Below, piece by piece: positions 35,846 to 44,957 of a stretch of DNA of 64,000 nucleotides. Every line of letters starts with the position of its first letter. Positions within the stretch are counted from its first letter, which is position 1. The notes under the pieces are model-generated. The model was not told the DNA's origin and ran no database searches. It saw nothing but the letters and a program-made list of their open reading frames with translations. The DNA lies in NCBI RefSeq assembly GCF_000067165.1, contig NC_010162.1, positions 10,175,001 through 10,239,000 of the forward strand, given 5' to 3'. The stretch is from Sorangium cellulosum So ce56. GTDB lineage: Bacteria > Myxococcota_A > Polyangia > Polyangiales > Polyangiaceae. Both the position numbers and the translations under genes were made by a program.

Positions 35846-37399
35846 TTGCCCTCGCTGAGACTCCCCCGCGCGCGCGGCGCTGCGCGCGCCGCAGGCGCGG
35901 CGCCCGCGCGGCGGACGAAGACGCCCCTCGGCCGGGTCACCGCGACGCTCCTCGTCGGGACGCTGGCGGCCCTCGGCCCGATCCTCGAGGGAGCGCTCGG
36001 CGACGGCCGCGGATGGACGATCGGCCTCTTGATCTTGCTGGCCGCCCCGTCGCTCGCCCGCGCCAGCGGCCCCCGGTTCCATCCGCTGGATCCGGAGACC
36101 TACATACCAGCCGCCTATTTCCTCAGCGTCGCCTACTCACCTATCCTGCGCCTCCTCATCTCCCGCGAGTTCTCCCTGTCGAGCCATGAGACGGCAGCCA
36201 TGCGGGTGGCCTATGCCGGCGCGGTCGGGTGCGCCCTCGCCTGCACCGCGCTGAGCCGCCGCCAGGAAACACCCGACCTGCAGCGCCTTGTCCCGGCGCA
36301 CAGGCCCAAGGCGACGCTGGACCAGGACTGGGCCACGATCCTCGTCGGCATGGTGGGCCTGGGGCTCGTGGCCACGTGGATCGCCACGATCGGCGTGGGG
36401 CGGTTCTTCTCGATGAACTACGCCTCCAATCACCTCGAGGCGGATGGCAAAGGGCTGCTCACCGGCGGCTGGCATCTCATCGGGGTGGCCGTCGTTTACC
36501 TCTTTCTCCGGGTCGTATCGCTCCGCAAGGCGGGGCTGGCCGTGCCGAGGGTGGTCTCGCTCGCGGGGTTCTGCTTCTTCGTGAGCTTCCTGCTCAACAC
36601 GATCATGGGCCGGCGGGGCCCCCTCGTCTGGACGGTCCTCTCCGTCGCGCTCGCCGCGCACGCCTTCGGCATCCAGATCCGACGCGTATGGCTGGCCATC
36701 GGAATGGTGGGCGTCCTCTTCTATGGCATCGTCGTGGAAGGCGCCCGCGCCGAGCAGGGCAGCGGGCTCGACGCGCAGATATCGTCGGCCAGCGCGTACC
36801 TCGATCGGATAGAGAACCCGCTGGAGATCGGAGAGCTCCAGCGCGTCTACGCCAACCTCGTCAGCGTCGTGAACGAGCAGCCGCCCATCATCAGCTACCC
36901 AGGCGAGAGCTGGGTGAACGCGGTCCTCATCCTGGTGCCCAAGCCGCTCTGGAGCGAGCGACCGCTCGGCCTCGCGCAGCGATATGCCATGTGGACGGCC
37001 CCCGACCTCGCGCGCCGCGGCGCCGGCTTCGCGATGGGCGCCGCCGCCGAAGGGTACCTGAACTTCGGGCTCGCCGGCACGGCCATCGAGATCGCGGTCT
37101 TCAGCGCGCTCTTCTTCATGATGCCGCTCCTCGTGGCCGGCGCGCGCGGCTCGCCCCTGCTCGCCCGCGCCGCGGCGGTGAACCTCGCCTCGTTCGCGTA
37201 CAACCAGTTTCGCGGCGAGCTGACCGCGCTGCTCAAGATCGCGGTGTCGCTGGGGATCGCGCTGCTCGCGACCGTCGTGCTCACCTCGGTGGTCGCGCAC
37301 CTGCGGCGCGGGCTGGCGGCGCTCGGCCCGACACGCCGGAGATCCGGGCGGCGCCTGCGCGATCCGCGCCTCGGGCCCTCGTCGGCGCTGGGCCGGTAG
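35846..37399 (+). CDS. O-antigen polymerase-like (Wzy) membrane protein
   Basis: A 517-residue polytopic protein with ten or more membrane segments and a large outer loop containing GESWVNAVLILVPKPLWSERP, a pattern of the oligosaccharide repeat-unit polymerase (Wzy/O-Ag_polymase) families. It probably joins lipid-linked repeat units in the periplasm. The start is a TTG at 35846, chosen because a GAGGAG site lies eight bases before it and overlaps the Wzc stop region, so the gene is closely coupled to Wzc. The length is normal. It differs from the ligase-like protein at 25759 in lacking a soluble repeat domain. Confidence 0.8.
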   Translation: MPSLRLPRARGAARAAGAAPARRTKTPLGRVTATLLVGTLAALGPILEGALGDGRGWTIGLLILLAAPSLARASGPRFHPLDPETYIPAAYFLSVAYSPILRLLISREFSLSSHETAAMRVAYAGAVGCALACTALSRRQETPDLQRLVPAHRPKATLDQDWATILVGMVGLGLVATWIATIGVGRFFSMNYASNHLEADGKGLLTGGWHLIGVAVVYLFLRVVSLRKAGLAVPRVVSLAGFCFFVSFLLNTIMGRRGPLVWTVLSVALAAHAFGIQIRRVWLAIGMVGVLFYGIVVEGARAEQGSGLDAQISSASAYLDRIENPLEIGELQRVYANLVSVVNEQPPIISYPGESWVNAVLILVPKPLWSERPLGLAQRYAMWTAPDLARRGAGFAMGAAAEGYLNFGLAGTAIEIAVFSALFFMMPLLVAGARGSPLLARAAAVNLASFAYNQFRGELTALLKIAVSLGIALLATVVLTSVVAHLRRGLAALGPTRRRSGRRLRDPRLGPSSALGR

Positions 37400-37523
37400 C
37401 CGCGCCGACCGGGGTTGGCCGGCGCGAGCACAACGCGGGACCGCGCGCCCGCAAGCCGCAGGATGGACCGCGCGGCGCGCGGCGTCGGAACATGAAGAGC
37501 GGAGAAGCCAGGTCCTTATCGTC

Positions 37524-38378
37524 ATGAGATTTCCCTTTCGTTTGAACCGTTCAGGCTGGCCGGCGCGCATGCTGCCTCGCAGGGTCTGCTTCCCGGACCC
37601 TCGGGCCCTTCTCCGGCCCGAGGAGATCACGTCGCCCGAGGTGTTCTCGGAGCGGATCTCCGTCCTCTTGCTGGGCGGCACCTACAAGACGACGCGGCCG
37701 GGCAGGCACCGGCAGAGCGACGCTCTCCTCGTGGGAGCGCTCCGCCAGAAGAGCCCGGTCGTCCTCGATGTCGGTGCCTCCGACGGGAGCACGGCGCTCG
37801 ATCTGATCACCGCGCTCGGCGACGCCTTCGAGGCGTACTACGTGACGGACAGGGCGCTCTCGCTCCGGGTGCGCGCAGACGACCGCGGGCGCGCGTTCTT
37901 CTACGATGCGGACGGCGCCTGCGTCCTCGCCGCCACCCCGCGCTTGCTGTTCTATCCCGCAGCGGCGGGCTCGCGCCGCTGGCCGCGCTGGGTGCTCCCC
38001 GGGTGGCGCGGCGCCATCCCGCCGTTCGACCCGGCCTATCCGGAGGTGTCGCTCGTCCAGCCGCGGCTCCGCGAGATCGCGCGCCGTGACGCGCGCGTGC
38101 GCCTCAGGCCCCACGACATCTTCCAGCCGTGGGACGGCCCCGCGCCGACGGTCGTCAAGGCAGCGAATATCCTGAACCGCGCCTATTTCTCCGACGATCA
38201 GATCCGCCGAGCCGCGCGCAATTTCTGGCGCGCGCTCGCGCCTGACGGGCTGCTCCTTGTGATCGACAACCGCGACGCCGAGAAGGCCTCGCTGTTCGCG
38301 CGAACGGAGGGCGGCTTCGGGCACATCGACAGCATCCATGGCGGAACCGAGATCAAGGAGCTCATCCTGAGCTGCTGA
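37524..38378 (+). CDS. SAM-dependent methyltransferase
   Basis: A 284-residue Rossmann-type methyltransferase. Motif I is VVLDVGASDGSTALDL (about 79-94), and a later WDGPAPTVVKAANILNRAYFSDDQI region plus a GLLLVIDNRD strand fit the class I fold. The middle is unusual: a hydrophobic stretch with a WPRWVLPGWRGAIPPF segment may approach the membrane. The position between polymerase and glycosyltransferase suggests modification of a sugar or lipid intermediate of the polysaccharide, though a CheR-like protein target cannot be excluded. The ATG at 37524 follows a 124-base gap. Confidence 0.72.
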   Translation: MRFPFRLNRSGWPARMLPRRVCFPDPRALLRPEEITSPEVFSERISVLLLGGTYKTTRPGRHRQSDALLVGALRQKSPVVLDVGASDGSTALDLITALGDAFEAYYVTDRALSLRVRADDRGRAFFYDADGACVLAATPRLLFYPAAAGSRRWPRWVLPGWRGAIPPFDPAYPEVSLVQPRLREIARRDARVRLRPHDIFQPWDGPAPTVVKAANILNRAYFSDDQIRRAARNFWRALAPDGLLLVIDNRDAEKASLFARTEGGFGHIDSIHGGTEIKELILSC

Positions 38379-38438
38379 AGCCCCTCTCTCATCGGCAGCG
38401 AAGCTCGCTTCCCACGCACAGACCTCCCTGAAGCCCTC

Positions 38439-39704
38439 ATGCGCATCCTCTACGTCTCTCCCTACTTTCCCCCCGAGCCCGGGGCCCCTGCCGCGCGTGT
38501 CTCCGAGCTCGCCCGGGCCTGGCGGCGTGCCGGACACGAGGTCACGGTCCTGACGGGCATGCCGAACCACCCGACAGGGGTGATCCCGGCTGCCTATCGA
38601 GGTCGGCTCCGCGTGGAAGAGGACTTCCACGGGGTCCGGGTCCTCCGCACCTGGATCTACGCCGCCGCCAACCGGGGCAAGGTGCGCCGCTCGCTCGCGT
38701 ATGGGTCCTTCGCCCTGTCCGCGCTCTCGCTCGCGCAGCTCGGTTTACCGCAGGCCGACGTCCTCATCGCGACGAGCCCCCAGTTCCTCGCGGCCGTGGC
38801 CGGCTACGGGCTCTCGAGGCTCCGCGGGCTGCCGTTCGTGTTCGAGGTGCGCGACCTCTGGCCCGAGTCGATCGTGGCCGTAGGCGCGCTGTCGGCCGGG
38901 CACGCGGTCGTGCGCGGGCTCACGCGCGTCGAGGAGCACCTCTACGAGGCGGCCGACGGGATCGTGGTCGTCACGCAGAGCTTCCGGGAGCGGCTCATCC
39001 AGCGAGGCGTCCCCGCCGACAAGATCGACGTCATCAGGAACGGCGTGGACCTCGGGCGCTTCACCCCCGCCTCGCGCGACACGCCGCTCCGCGAGAAGCT
39101 CGGCTTCGGCGACCGCACCGTCGTGGCGTACGTCGGGACGCACGGCATGGCGCACGGCCTCTCCGCCGTGCTCGACGTGGCGAGCGGCCTGCGCGCGCGC
39201 GACGACGTTCGTTTCCTGTTCGTCGGCGAGGGGGCGGAGCGAGCCAGCCTGGAGGCGCGCGCCCGGGAGCTCGGGCTCTCCAACGTGACGTTCCTCGGCG
39301 CCCTCCCGCGCGATGCGGTCACCGAGGTGTACGCGACCGCCGACATCTGCCTCGTTCCCCTGCGCAAGACCGAGCTCTTTCAGACGGTCATCCCGTCCAA
39401 GATCTTCGAGATCCTCGCCATGGAGCGGCCCATCGTGATCTCGGTCGACGGCGAAGCGCGGTCCATCGTCGAGGAGGCGAGCGCCGGCGTCTTCGCTCCC
39501 CCGGAAGACGTGCCGGCCATGACCCGGGCGATCGTCGAGCTCGCCTCCGATCCCGAGCGGCGAAGGCGCATGGGGCCGGCAGGGCGGGCCTACGTGATGC
39601 GCTCGTTCGAGCGCGACATGCTCGCGCGCGAGTATGTCGATGTGCTGGAGCGCGTGCTCTGCCGCGCGCGCTCTCGTGAAGGCCAGAGCAGGAGCAAGCG
39701 ATGA
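38439..39704 (+). CDS. GT4-family glycosyltransferase (WbuB-like)
   Basis: A 421-residue GT-B glycosyltransferase. The N-terminal domain starts ILYVSPYFPPEPGAPAARVSELA, and FEVRDLWPESI follows, both typical of WbuB-type enzymes that act on sugars in O-antigen and capsule assembly. The C-terminal donor-binding domain has YVGTHGMAHGL, FVGEGAERASLE and VIPSKIFEILAMERPIV with the GT4 E-x7-E pattern. It transfers a sugar to a lipid-linked acceptor on the cytoplasmic side; donor and linkage cannot be told. Its stop overlaps the start of the heparinase-like gene (ATGA). Confidence 0.9.
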   Translation: MRILYVSPYFPPEPGAPAARVSELARAWRRAGHEVTVLTGMPNHPTGVIPAAYRGRLRVEEDFHGVRVLRTWIYAAANRGKVRRSLAYGSFALSALSLAQLGLPQADVLIATSPQFLAAVAGYGLSRLRGLPFVFEVRDLWPESIVAVGALSAGHAVVRGLTRVEEHLYEAADGIVVVTQSFRERLIQRGVPADKIDVIRNGVDLGRFTPASRDTPLREKLGFGDRTVVAYVGTHGMAHGLSAVLDVASGLRARDDVRFLFVGEGAERASLEARARELGLSNVTFLGALPRDAVTEVYATADICLVPLRKTELFQTVIPSKIFEILAMERPIVISVDGEARSIVEEASAGVFAPPEDVPAMTRAIVELASDPERRRRMGPAGRAYVMRSFERDMLAREYVDVLERVLCRARSREGQSRSKR

Positions 39705-41257
39705 ACCTCCCGCGGATCGCCCGCACCCTCGTCCAGCTCCATCCGCTGCAGGTCCTCGCCCGCCCGATCGCCCTCGGCCACCGCGCGCTCGGCGGGGGGC
39801 CGAGCGCGGCGCTGGCGCCTCGCCTCCGGCCGGGCTTTGCCCCGCCGAGCCCGCGGTTCGCGGCCTTCGCCGACGCGGAGAAGGAGCGCGGGCGCGCGCG
39901 GCTGGCCGCCATTCCCGAAGGGTCGCTCCTGCACGCCTACGAGCGCGCCTACGGCTATGAGCTCGGGGCCGAGCCGACCCTCCCCGCCCCGAGCGCGTGG
40001 GACGACCCGATCGCGTCCCACCCGTTTCCCGCGTCGGTGCGCGCCCGCCGGCTCGCGGCGGCGGCGCGCCTCGGCCGCCCCGGGCTCTCTGCCGAGCTGG
40101 CGCGCGCGTGTCGGGCCATCGCGCTCGGCCTCGAGCTTCACCTGCTCGCCAATCACCTCCTGGAGAACGCGATCGGGCTCGTGTGCGGCGGCGCGGTGGC
40201 CCGCGGGCCCGAGGCCGAGGCGTGGTGGCGGCTCGGCTCCGCGATCCTGGCGTGGCAGCTGCCGGAGCAGTTCCTCGCGGACGGCGGCCATTTCGAGCTC
40301 TCCGCGTCGTACCACCTCGCGCTGACGGCCGGGCTGCTCGAGGCCATCGAGCTCGCGCAGGCGGCCGGCCGCGAGGTGCCCGAGCGCTGGAGGACCACGG
40401 CGGAGAGGGCGCTCGAGTGGGCCGCCGCCGTGCGCGCGCCGGACGGCTCGTACCCGCTCTTCAACGATGCGTCGCTCGACGCCGCGCCGGAGCTCGACCA
40501 CGTCCTCGCCCTCGGCGAGGACCTCGGCCTCTTCACGCCGGGCAGGGCCTCCAGTGGCGGGCGGGCAGCCCCCGGCACGCCGCCGGACGAGACGCCGTCG
40601 CTCGAGCACCTCGCGTCCACCGGCTGGGTGATCCTGCGGTTCGGCGACCGGGCCTGGCTCGCGCTCGACGCGGGGATGGATGGAGCCCCCTATCAGCCCG
40701 GGCACGTGCACGCGGACGCGCTCACCTTCGAGCTATGGCTCCACGGAGAGCGCGCTGTCGTCGACTACGGGGTCTCCAGCTACAAGGCCGACGGCGACCG
40801 GCAGACCACCCGCTCCACGCGCGCCCACAACACGGTGGAGCTCGGCGACGTGGATTCGAGCGAGGTGTGGAGCGCCTTCCGCGTCGGCCGCCGGGCGCGC
40901 GCCGGGGTGCGCAGGCTCGAGCGCGCCTCGGCGCACGTCGCCGTGGAGGCTGAACACGACGGGTATCGAGCGCTCCCCGGGGCCCCCCGGCATCGCCGGA
41001 CGGTGGAGCTGTCCGCCCGGGAGCTCGTGGTCCTCGACGAGATCCTCGGCGGCAGGACGAGCGCCTGCTCCCGGCTCAGGCTCGACGAGGCCGCCTTGCG
41101 ACGCCAGCCCATCGAGATCGAGGGTATCCAGCTCACGCCCGAGCGGAGCTCGGGCGTCTGGCACCCCTGCTTCCGGAAGCCCCAGGCGGCCACGGTGTTC
41201 TCCGTGCGAGGCGACGTGCGCGACGCCTGGCGCGGCGGCTTTCGCGTCCGCTTTTAG
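39701..41257 (+). CDS. Heparinase II/III-like polysaccharide lyase
   Basis: A 518-residue protein. Residues about 100-290 form the helical toroid domain (HLLANHLLENAIG, FLADGGHFELSASYH), and about 310-515 a beta-sandwich with the GHVHADALTFEL block, in which the histidine and aspartate of HxHAD are usual for heparinase II/III-type lyases. ADGDRQTTRSTRAHNTVEL follows, also typical. Such enzymes cleave uronic-acid-containing glycans by beta-elimination. Within polysaccharide loci, relatives can trim or edit the product. No clear signal peptide is seen (the start is MNLPRIARTLVQLHPLQVL), so the compartment is unsure. It is translationally coupled to the GT4 gene. Confidence 0.87.
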   Translation: MNLPRIARTLVQLHPLQVLARPIALGHRALGGGPSAALAPRLRPGFAPPSPRFAAFADAEKERGRARLAAIPEGSLLHAYERAYGYELGAEPTLPAPSAWDDPIASHPFPASVRARRLAAAARLGRPGLSAELARACRAIALGLELHLLANHLLENAIGLVCGGAVARGPEAEAWWRLGSAILAWQLPEQFLADGGHFELSASYHLALTAGLLEAIELAQAAGREVPERWRTTAERALEWAAAVRAPDGSYPLFNDASLDAAPELDHVLALGEDLGLFTPGRASSGGRAAPGTPPDETPSLEHLASTGWVILRFGDRAWLALDAGMDGAPYQPGHVHADALTFELWLHGERAVVDYGVSSYKADGDRQTTRSTRAHNTVELGDVDSSEVWSAFRVGRRARAGVRRLERASAHVAVEAEHDGYRALPGAPRHRRTVELSARELVVLDEILGGRTSACSRLRLDEAALRRQPIEIEGIQLTPERSSGVWHPCFRKPQAATVFSVRGDVRDAWRGGFRVRF

Positions 41258-41277
41258 ACCGGGCGCGTCTCCGTGCG

Positions 41278-42024
41278 CTACTCGCGCACGAGGCTGCCTG
41301 TGAGCGTGATGCGAAAAGGCGCGAGGGCCTCGACCTTGTCGAGCACGAGGTGCAGCGCCAGCGCGGCCTGGTGGAGCCCGGGGATCAACACCGTATAGCT
41401 CGGGTGGTCGACCCCGGTAGCGAGCTTGTCGACGCGGAAGCCCGCGGCCTTCGCGAGGCGCTTCACGGCCCAGACCGTGTTCATGCGGAAGTACGTCGGG
41501 TACGGCTTGGCATTGTCGCTGCCGCTCGTCCCGCGCAGCAGCCCGACGTAGAGCGTATGAAACCAGTGCGGCGTGAGGTGGGTCGCGAGGCCCGAATAGG
41601 AGAGGAGGTTCGGCGCTGTGAACACGAACCGCCCCCCCGGCCGCAGCAGGCGGTGCGCCTCGCGCAGCACCGCCTCGGGCCGCTCGAGGTGCTCGAGCAG
41701 GTGGTCCGCGGCGATCACGTCCGCGCAGCCGTCCGGCAGCGGGATCGACTCGCCGAACGCGCAGATATGCCGCTGCGCCGGGTTGCGCGCGAGCGCCTCC
41801 TCATCCGGATCGACCGCGTAGATGGTCTTGCCGTCGAGAGGCACCGTCGCGACCTTGCCGAACCACAGCGGCCCGCAGCCGAGGTGGATGATGTCCGTCG
41901 CCGGCGCGACCGCCTCGTCCACGATGCCCTGATAGACCTTCCAGTAATGCGCATGATCGCTGAAACGATAATAGAGCTCGTTCGTCTTGCTGTTGAGACC
42001 AACGATCTTGCGGGCAATATCCAC
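41278..42024 (-). CDS. Class I SAM-dependent methyltransferase
   Basis: A 248-residue protein with motif I IIHLGCGPLWFG, an acidic loop YAVDPDEEALA, CADVIAADHLLEHLERPEAVLREAHRLLRPGG (about residues 100-130) and FTAPNLLSYSG, the usual Methyltransf_11 layout. It starts at a GTG with GAGGAG seven bases before it. It is probably a sugar or lipid methyltransferase of the polysaccharide locus; the substrate is not predictable. It is convergent with the heparinase gene (20 bases) and lies 53 bases after the WecA-like gene on the same strand. Confidence 0.85.
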   Translation of the reverse strand: MDIARKIVGLNSKTNELYYRFSDHAHYWKVYQGIVDEAVAPATDIIHLGCGPLWFGKVATVPLDGKTIYAVDPDEEALARNPAQRHICAFGESIPLPDGCADVIAADHLLEHLERPEAVLREAHRLLRPGGRFVFTAPNLLSYSGLATHLTPHWFHTLYVGLLRGTSGSDNAKPYPTYFRMNTVWAVKRLAKAAGFRVDKLATGVDHPSYTVLIPGLHQAALALHLVLDKVEALAPFRITLTGSLVRE

Positions 42025-42077
42025 GATATCTCCTCAGTCAGTCCGGCACGAACACATCAGCGCGGGACAGCGGCCCC

Positions 42078-43589
42078 TCACACCACCGAGAAGCGCCCAT
42101 GCGGGCGCGAATCCCGCGTGCGCGGGGGCGGCCGGCGCAGCAGCAGGCGCTCCGCAGAGTCCACGACGAGCTGCAGCAGCATGTCGGCCTGCGGATTGAC
42201 CGCGCACTCCTCGCTGTCCCAGCGGAAGCGCAGCTCGACGGTCTCGCCCTCGAGCTGGATCGGGAACACCGCGACCACCGCCTCGCGGAGCTGCTGCGCC
42301 GTCGCCGCGTCCTGCGCCCAGCTCCAGGGCTTCACGCGCGCGCTGCCGTTGGCCCCGGCGGAGCTCACCTCGAGCGCGACGAGCTTCGCCTCCTCGGCGA
42401 AGCGCTCGAGCACCGGGCGCAGCTTGTCCACGCCGCTCGCGGCCTCCATCTCCATCAGCGCCCACGGCACGGCGCGGCGCAGCGCCTCCACGGTGGCCTC
42501 GCGGGCGCGCCGGGGGTCCTGCGGCTGCGCCCCGAAGAGCGGGAGCGAGCCCGCCGTGCGCACCACGATGAAGAGCACCACGCTGCAGGCGACGAGGGCG
42601 AACCCGATCTCGAGCGAGCGGCCGACATACGCCACCAGCGCGACCACGGTGAACAGCAGGCTGAGCCCGTACAGGATCAGCACCGCGCTGCGATGCGAGT
42701 GGCCCTTGTCGAGCAGCTTGTGGTGGATGTGCGAACGATCGGGGGCGAAGATCGGCCGGCGAGCGACATAACGCCGCACCATCGCCGAGATCATGTCGAA
42801 GATCGGCAGGCCCAGCGCGAGCAGCGGCACCATGACGGCGAGCGCGGTGCCGCCCTTGTGCGTGCCCACGCCGAAGAGAGGGATCGCGGCCAGCATGAAC
42901 CCGAGGAACATGCTCCCGGTGTCCCCCATGAAGATCGTCGCGGGGTGAAAGTTGTGAAACAGGAACCCCACGATCGCGCCCGCGAGCGTCGCCGCGAGCA
43001 GGCAGATCACCATGTTGCCGGGGTAGCCGCCGAGGTACGCGGTGATGAAGTTCGCGACGCAGGCGAAGAAGCCGACGCCCGCCGCGAGCCCGTCGAGCCC
43101 GTCGATCAGGTTGACCGCGTTGATGATGGCGACGAACCACGGAATCGTCACCAGGAACGAGAGCGGCCAGAACGATACATGCCCGAAGTACGGCAGCGTC
43201 ACGCACTCGAGGCGGAGCCCGCAGGCCCAGGCGATCGACGCGACGAGGACCTGCGCGGCCAGCTTGTGCCGCGCGCGCATTCCCTTCGTATCGTCCCAGG
43301 CGCCGACCGCGGCGATCGCCAGCCCTCCAGCCAGCAGCCCCAAAACCAGCGAGCGCTGCGAGAACCACAGCAGCCCGATCTGCGTCCCCAGCGCGACCAG
43401 GATGAACAGCGGCAGCACGAAACCCGCAACGATCGCGAGCCCGCCCAGGCGCGGGACGCACCGCGTGTGTACGCGCCGCGCGGTCGGCTCATCCACGGCC
43501 CCCACCGTCACCGCCAAGCGGCGCGCGAGCGGCGTCGCTGCCCACGAGAGCACCAGCGCCAGAATGACCGCCGTGAGCGTACTTACCAT
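42078..43589 (-). CDS. WecA/MraY-family undecaprenyl-phosphate sugar-1-phosphate transferase
   Basis: A 503-residue polytopic membrane enzyme that should start the polysaccharide by moving a HexNAc-1-phosphate from a UDP-sugar to undecaprenyl phosphate. VGAWDDTKGMRARHK, NAVNLIDGLDGLAAG, FMGDTGSMFLG and DRSHIHHKLLDKG are the conserved cytoplasmic loops with the catalytic aspartates and histidines. About 150 residues after the last membrane span form an extra soluble cytoplasmic domain not found in short WecA. The ATG at 43589 has AGAGGAG before it. The UDP-sugar is not determined. It is read with the methyltransferase at 41278. Confidence 0.9.
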   Translation of the reverse strand: MVSTLTAVILALVLSWAATPLARRLAVTVGAVDEPTARRVHTRCVPRLGGLAIVAGFVLPLFILVALGTQIGLLWFSQRSLVLGLLAGGLAIAAVGAWDDTKGMRARHKLAAQVLVASIAWACGLRLECVTLPYFGHVSFWPLSFLVTIPWFVAIINAVNLIDGLDGLAAGVGFFACVANFITAYLGGYPGNMVICLLAATLAGAIVGFLFHNFHPATIFMGDTGSMFLGFMLAAIPLFGVGTHKGGTALAVMVPLLALGLPIFDMISAMVRRYVARRPIFAPDRSHIHHKLLDKGHSHRSAVLILYGLSLLFTVVALVAYVGRSLEIGFALVACSVVLFIVVRTAGSLPLFGAQPQDPRRAREATVEALRRAVPWALMEMEAASGVDKLRPVLERFAEEAKLVALEVSSAGANGSARVKPWSWAQDAATAQQLREAVVAVFPIQLEGETVELRFRWDSEECAVNPQADMLLQLVVDSAERLLLRRPPPRTRDSRPHGRFSVV

Positions 43590-43874
43590 CGCTCGCTCCT
43601 CTGAAAATCCCGCACCCCTAAGGTGCGGCGCGGCGGGCGACATTCATAGCTCATCACCATGGCGGACAGCCCGTTGTTGGTGCGCACTTCGTACCCCAAG
43701 TCAGCACACGGAACAACCCAGGAGCAGGCTTTGGAATGCGGCGAGCATCTGGAATTTTCTGCTGCCGCTTACATTTTACAGTCACATCGAACAATTTTAC
43801 CTGTGAGTGTCTACCATGGTGCGTCGGCCTGGTGACAATGTCGTTATGCCGGACTCGTCCGTGCCGGGCTTGCC

Positions 43875-43918
43875 GTGAAAGCGGAAACGCCTTCACGTGA
43901 CAGCGGAAACGCCTTCAT
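43875..43918. repeat. Two tandem GAAA-loop hairpins (22-bp period)
   Basis: AGCGGAAACGCCTTCA occurs at 43880-43895 and again at 43902-43917. Each copy can fold into a hairpin with a GAAA loop: the first has GTGAAAGCG pairing with CGCCTTCAC with one mismatch, the second is weaker. Confidence 0.75.
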
Positions 43919-44032
43919 CGGGACAGAGACGTCGCGGCGAGCCCTTCCTCGTCTCCGCTGGGCGTGGAGCCCCTCGCGGGGCGCGTGGCGCTCCATAGCA
44001 GCGATGGAGCCCGCGCCTTGTGTGCGTTTTCT

Positions 44033-44066
44033 GGCCCGAGACTCCATGGTGTGATGGAGTCGGGCC
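44033..44066 (-). terminator. Terminator-like hairpin after methyltransferase gene
   Basis: GGCCC plus GACTCCAT (44033-44047) pair with ATGGAGTC plus GGGCC (44054-44066) around a 6-base loop, with a 2-base bulge. It starts one base after the stop codon on the minus strand. No U-run follows, so termination is only probable. Confidence 0.4.
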
Positions 44067-44067
44067 A

Positions 44068-44880
44068 TCAGCTCTTTTCGGCGACGCAGAAGATGTACGG
44101 AGACGTGACGGCGTTCGGTCGGGGTGCCAGGCCGCGCGCGTCGAGCGCCCAGACGAGCTCAGCAACGGCGGAGGCAGCGCCGACCGCCGGCAGGCGGAGC
44201 CAGCGCGACCCGATGCTGCCCACGCCGAAGAGGCTGACGTCCAGCGGGAGGATGTAGTCGCTCCGCAGCACATGGAGGCCCGCGTCGCGATGCGCCTTCA
44301 CCAGCGCCTCGCGGTCCAGCGGAACATGAACGTCGTAGGTGGGCCTGTCGGTGACCTTGGCTACCCACCCCACGAGCCCGCGCATGTTCGGGATCTCCGT
44401 GACGATGCGCCCGCCCGGGCGCAGGTAGCGCGCGCATGCGCGGAGGCAGCCCGCCGTGTCCTCGAAGTGCTCGACCACGCCGAGCGACACCACCGCGTCG
44501 AAGGCGCCCACGAAGCGCTCCGGCGGCTCGAACAGATCGGCGCACACGATCTCGCCAGGGATGCCGGCGCTCGCGAGGATGTCCCGCTCCTGCGCGCAGC
44601 CAATCTCGGTATAGTCGAGCCCGCTGACCTGAAAGCCAAACTCACGCGCGAGGTAGGGGAGCCAGGCGGAACGACCACAGCCGATCTCCAGCAGGCGTTG
44701 CCCCTTCGTGTCCATGCCCTCGAACGCGCGAACGAACTCCCGATGAAATGCCTGGCGCACGTATTGCCGAAACCCACGCGCGTGCGGATCCACCGGCTTT
44801 GGGAGCGACCGGTTCGACCACACTTGATTCCAATGCGCTTTTCCTGCCTTGTCTCCGGCCGACGACGCCGTGTTGCTCAT
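44068..44880 (-). CDS. Class I SAM-dependent methyltransferase
   Basis: A 270-residue protein. Motif I is RLLEIGCGRSAWLPYLA, followed by VSGLDYTEIGCAQ, VVSLGVVEHFEDTAGCLRACARYLRPGG (about residues 130-157) and VTEIPNMRGLVGW, the Methyltransf_11/23 pattern. The N-terminus WNQVWSNRSLPKP resembles methyltransferases found in sugar and lipid-glycan loci. The ATG at 44880 is chosen over a longer frame because the upstream extension is low-complexity. It stands alone between two gaps at the right part of the polysaccharide locus. Confidence 0.83.
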   Translation of the reverse strand: MSNTASSAGDKAGKAHWNQVWSNRSLPKPVDPHARGFRQYVRQAFHREFVRAFEGMDTKGQRLLEIGCGRSAWLPYLAREFGFQVSGLDYTEIGCAQERDILASAGIPGEIVCADLFEPPERFVGAFDAVVSLGVVEHFEDTAGCLRACARYLRPGGRIVTEIPNMRGLVGWVAKVTDRPTYDVHVPLDREALVKAHRDAGLHVLRSDYILPLDVSLFGVGSIGSRWLRLPAVGAASAVAELVWALDARGLAPRPNAVTSPYIFCVAEKS

Positions 44881-44957
44881 CACGTCCTCGCTAGGGCAGG
44901 GCCGCCGGCGGGGCGGATGCCTCGCGAAAGAAATCACGGTTTCCCAGCTCGGTCCAG

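Larger units (their letters stand above)
43590..44067. other. AT-richer intergenic region with repeated GAAA-loop hairpins
   Basis: A 478-base region, clearly lower in GC around 43700-43860, with no supported gene. It must hold the promoter of the WecA-like gene; TAAAAT boxes occur on the minus strand near 43772 and 43800. Two imperfect hairpins with GAAA tetraloops sit at 43875-43918, and the terminator-like hairpin of the next minus-strand gene is at 44033-44066. Confidence 0.5.

Noticed and set aside
43654..43896. 80-codon minus-strand frame in the gap after the WecA-like gene
   Set aside because: Its start lies in the repeated hairpins, composition is irregular, and no ribosome site is present.
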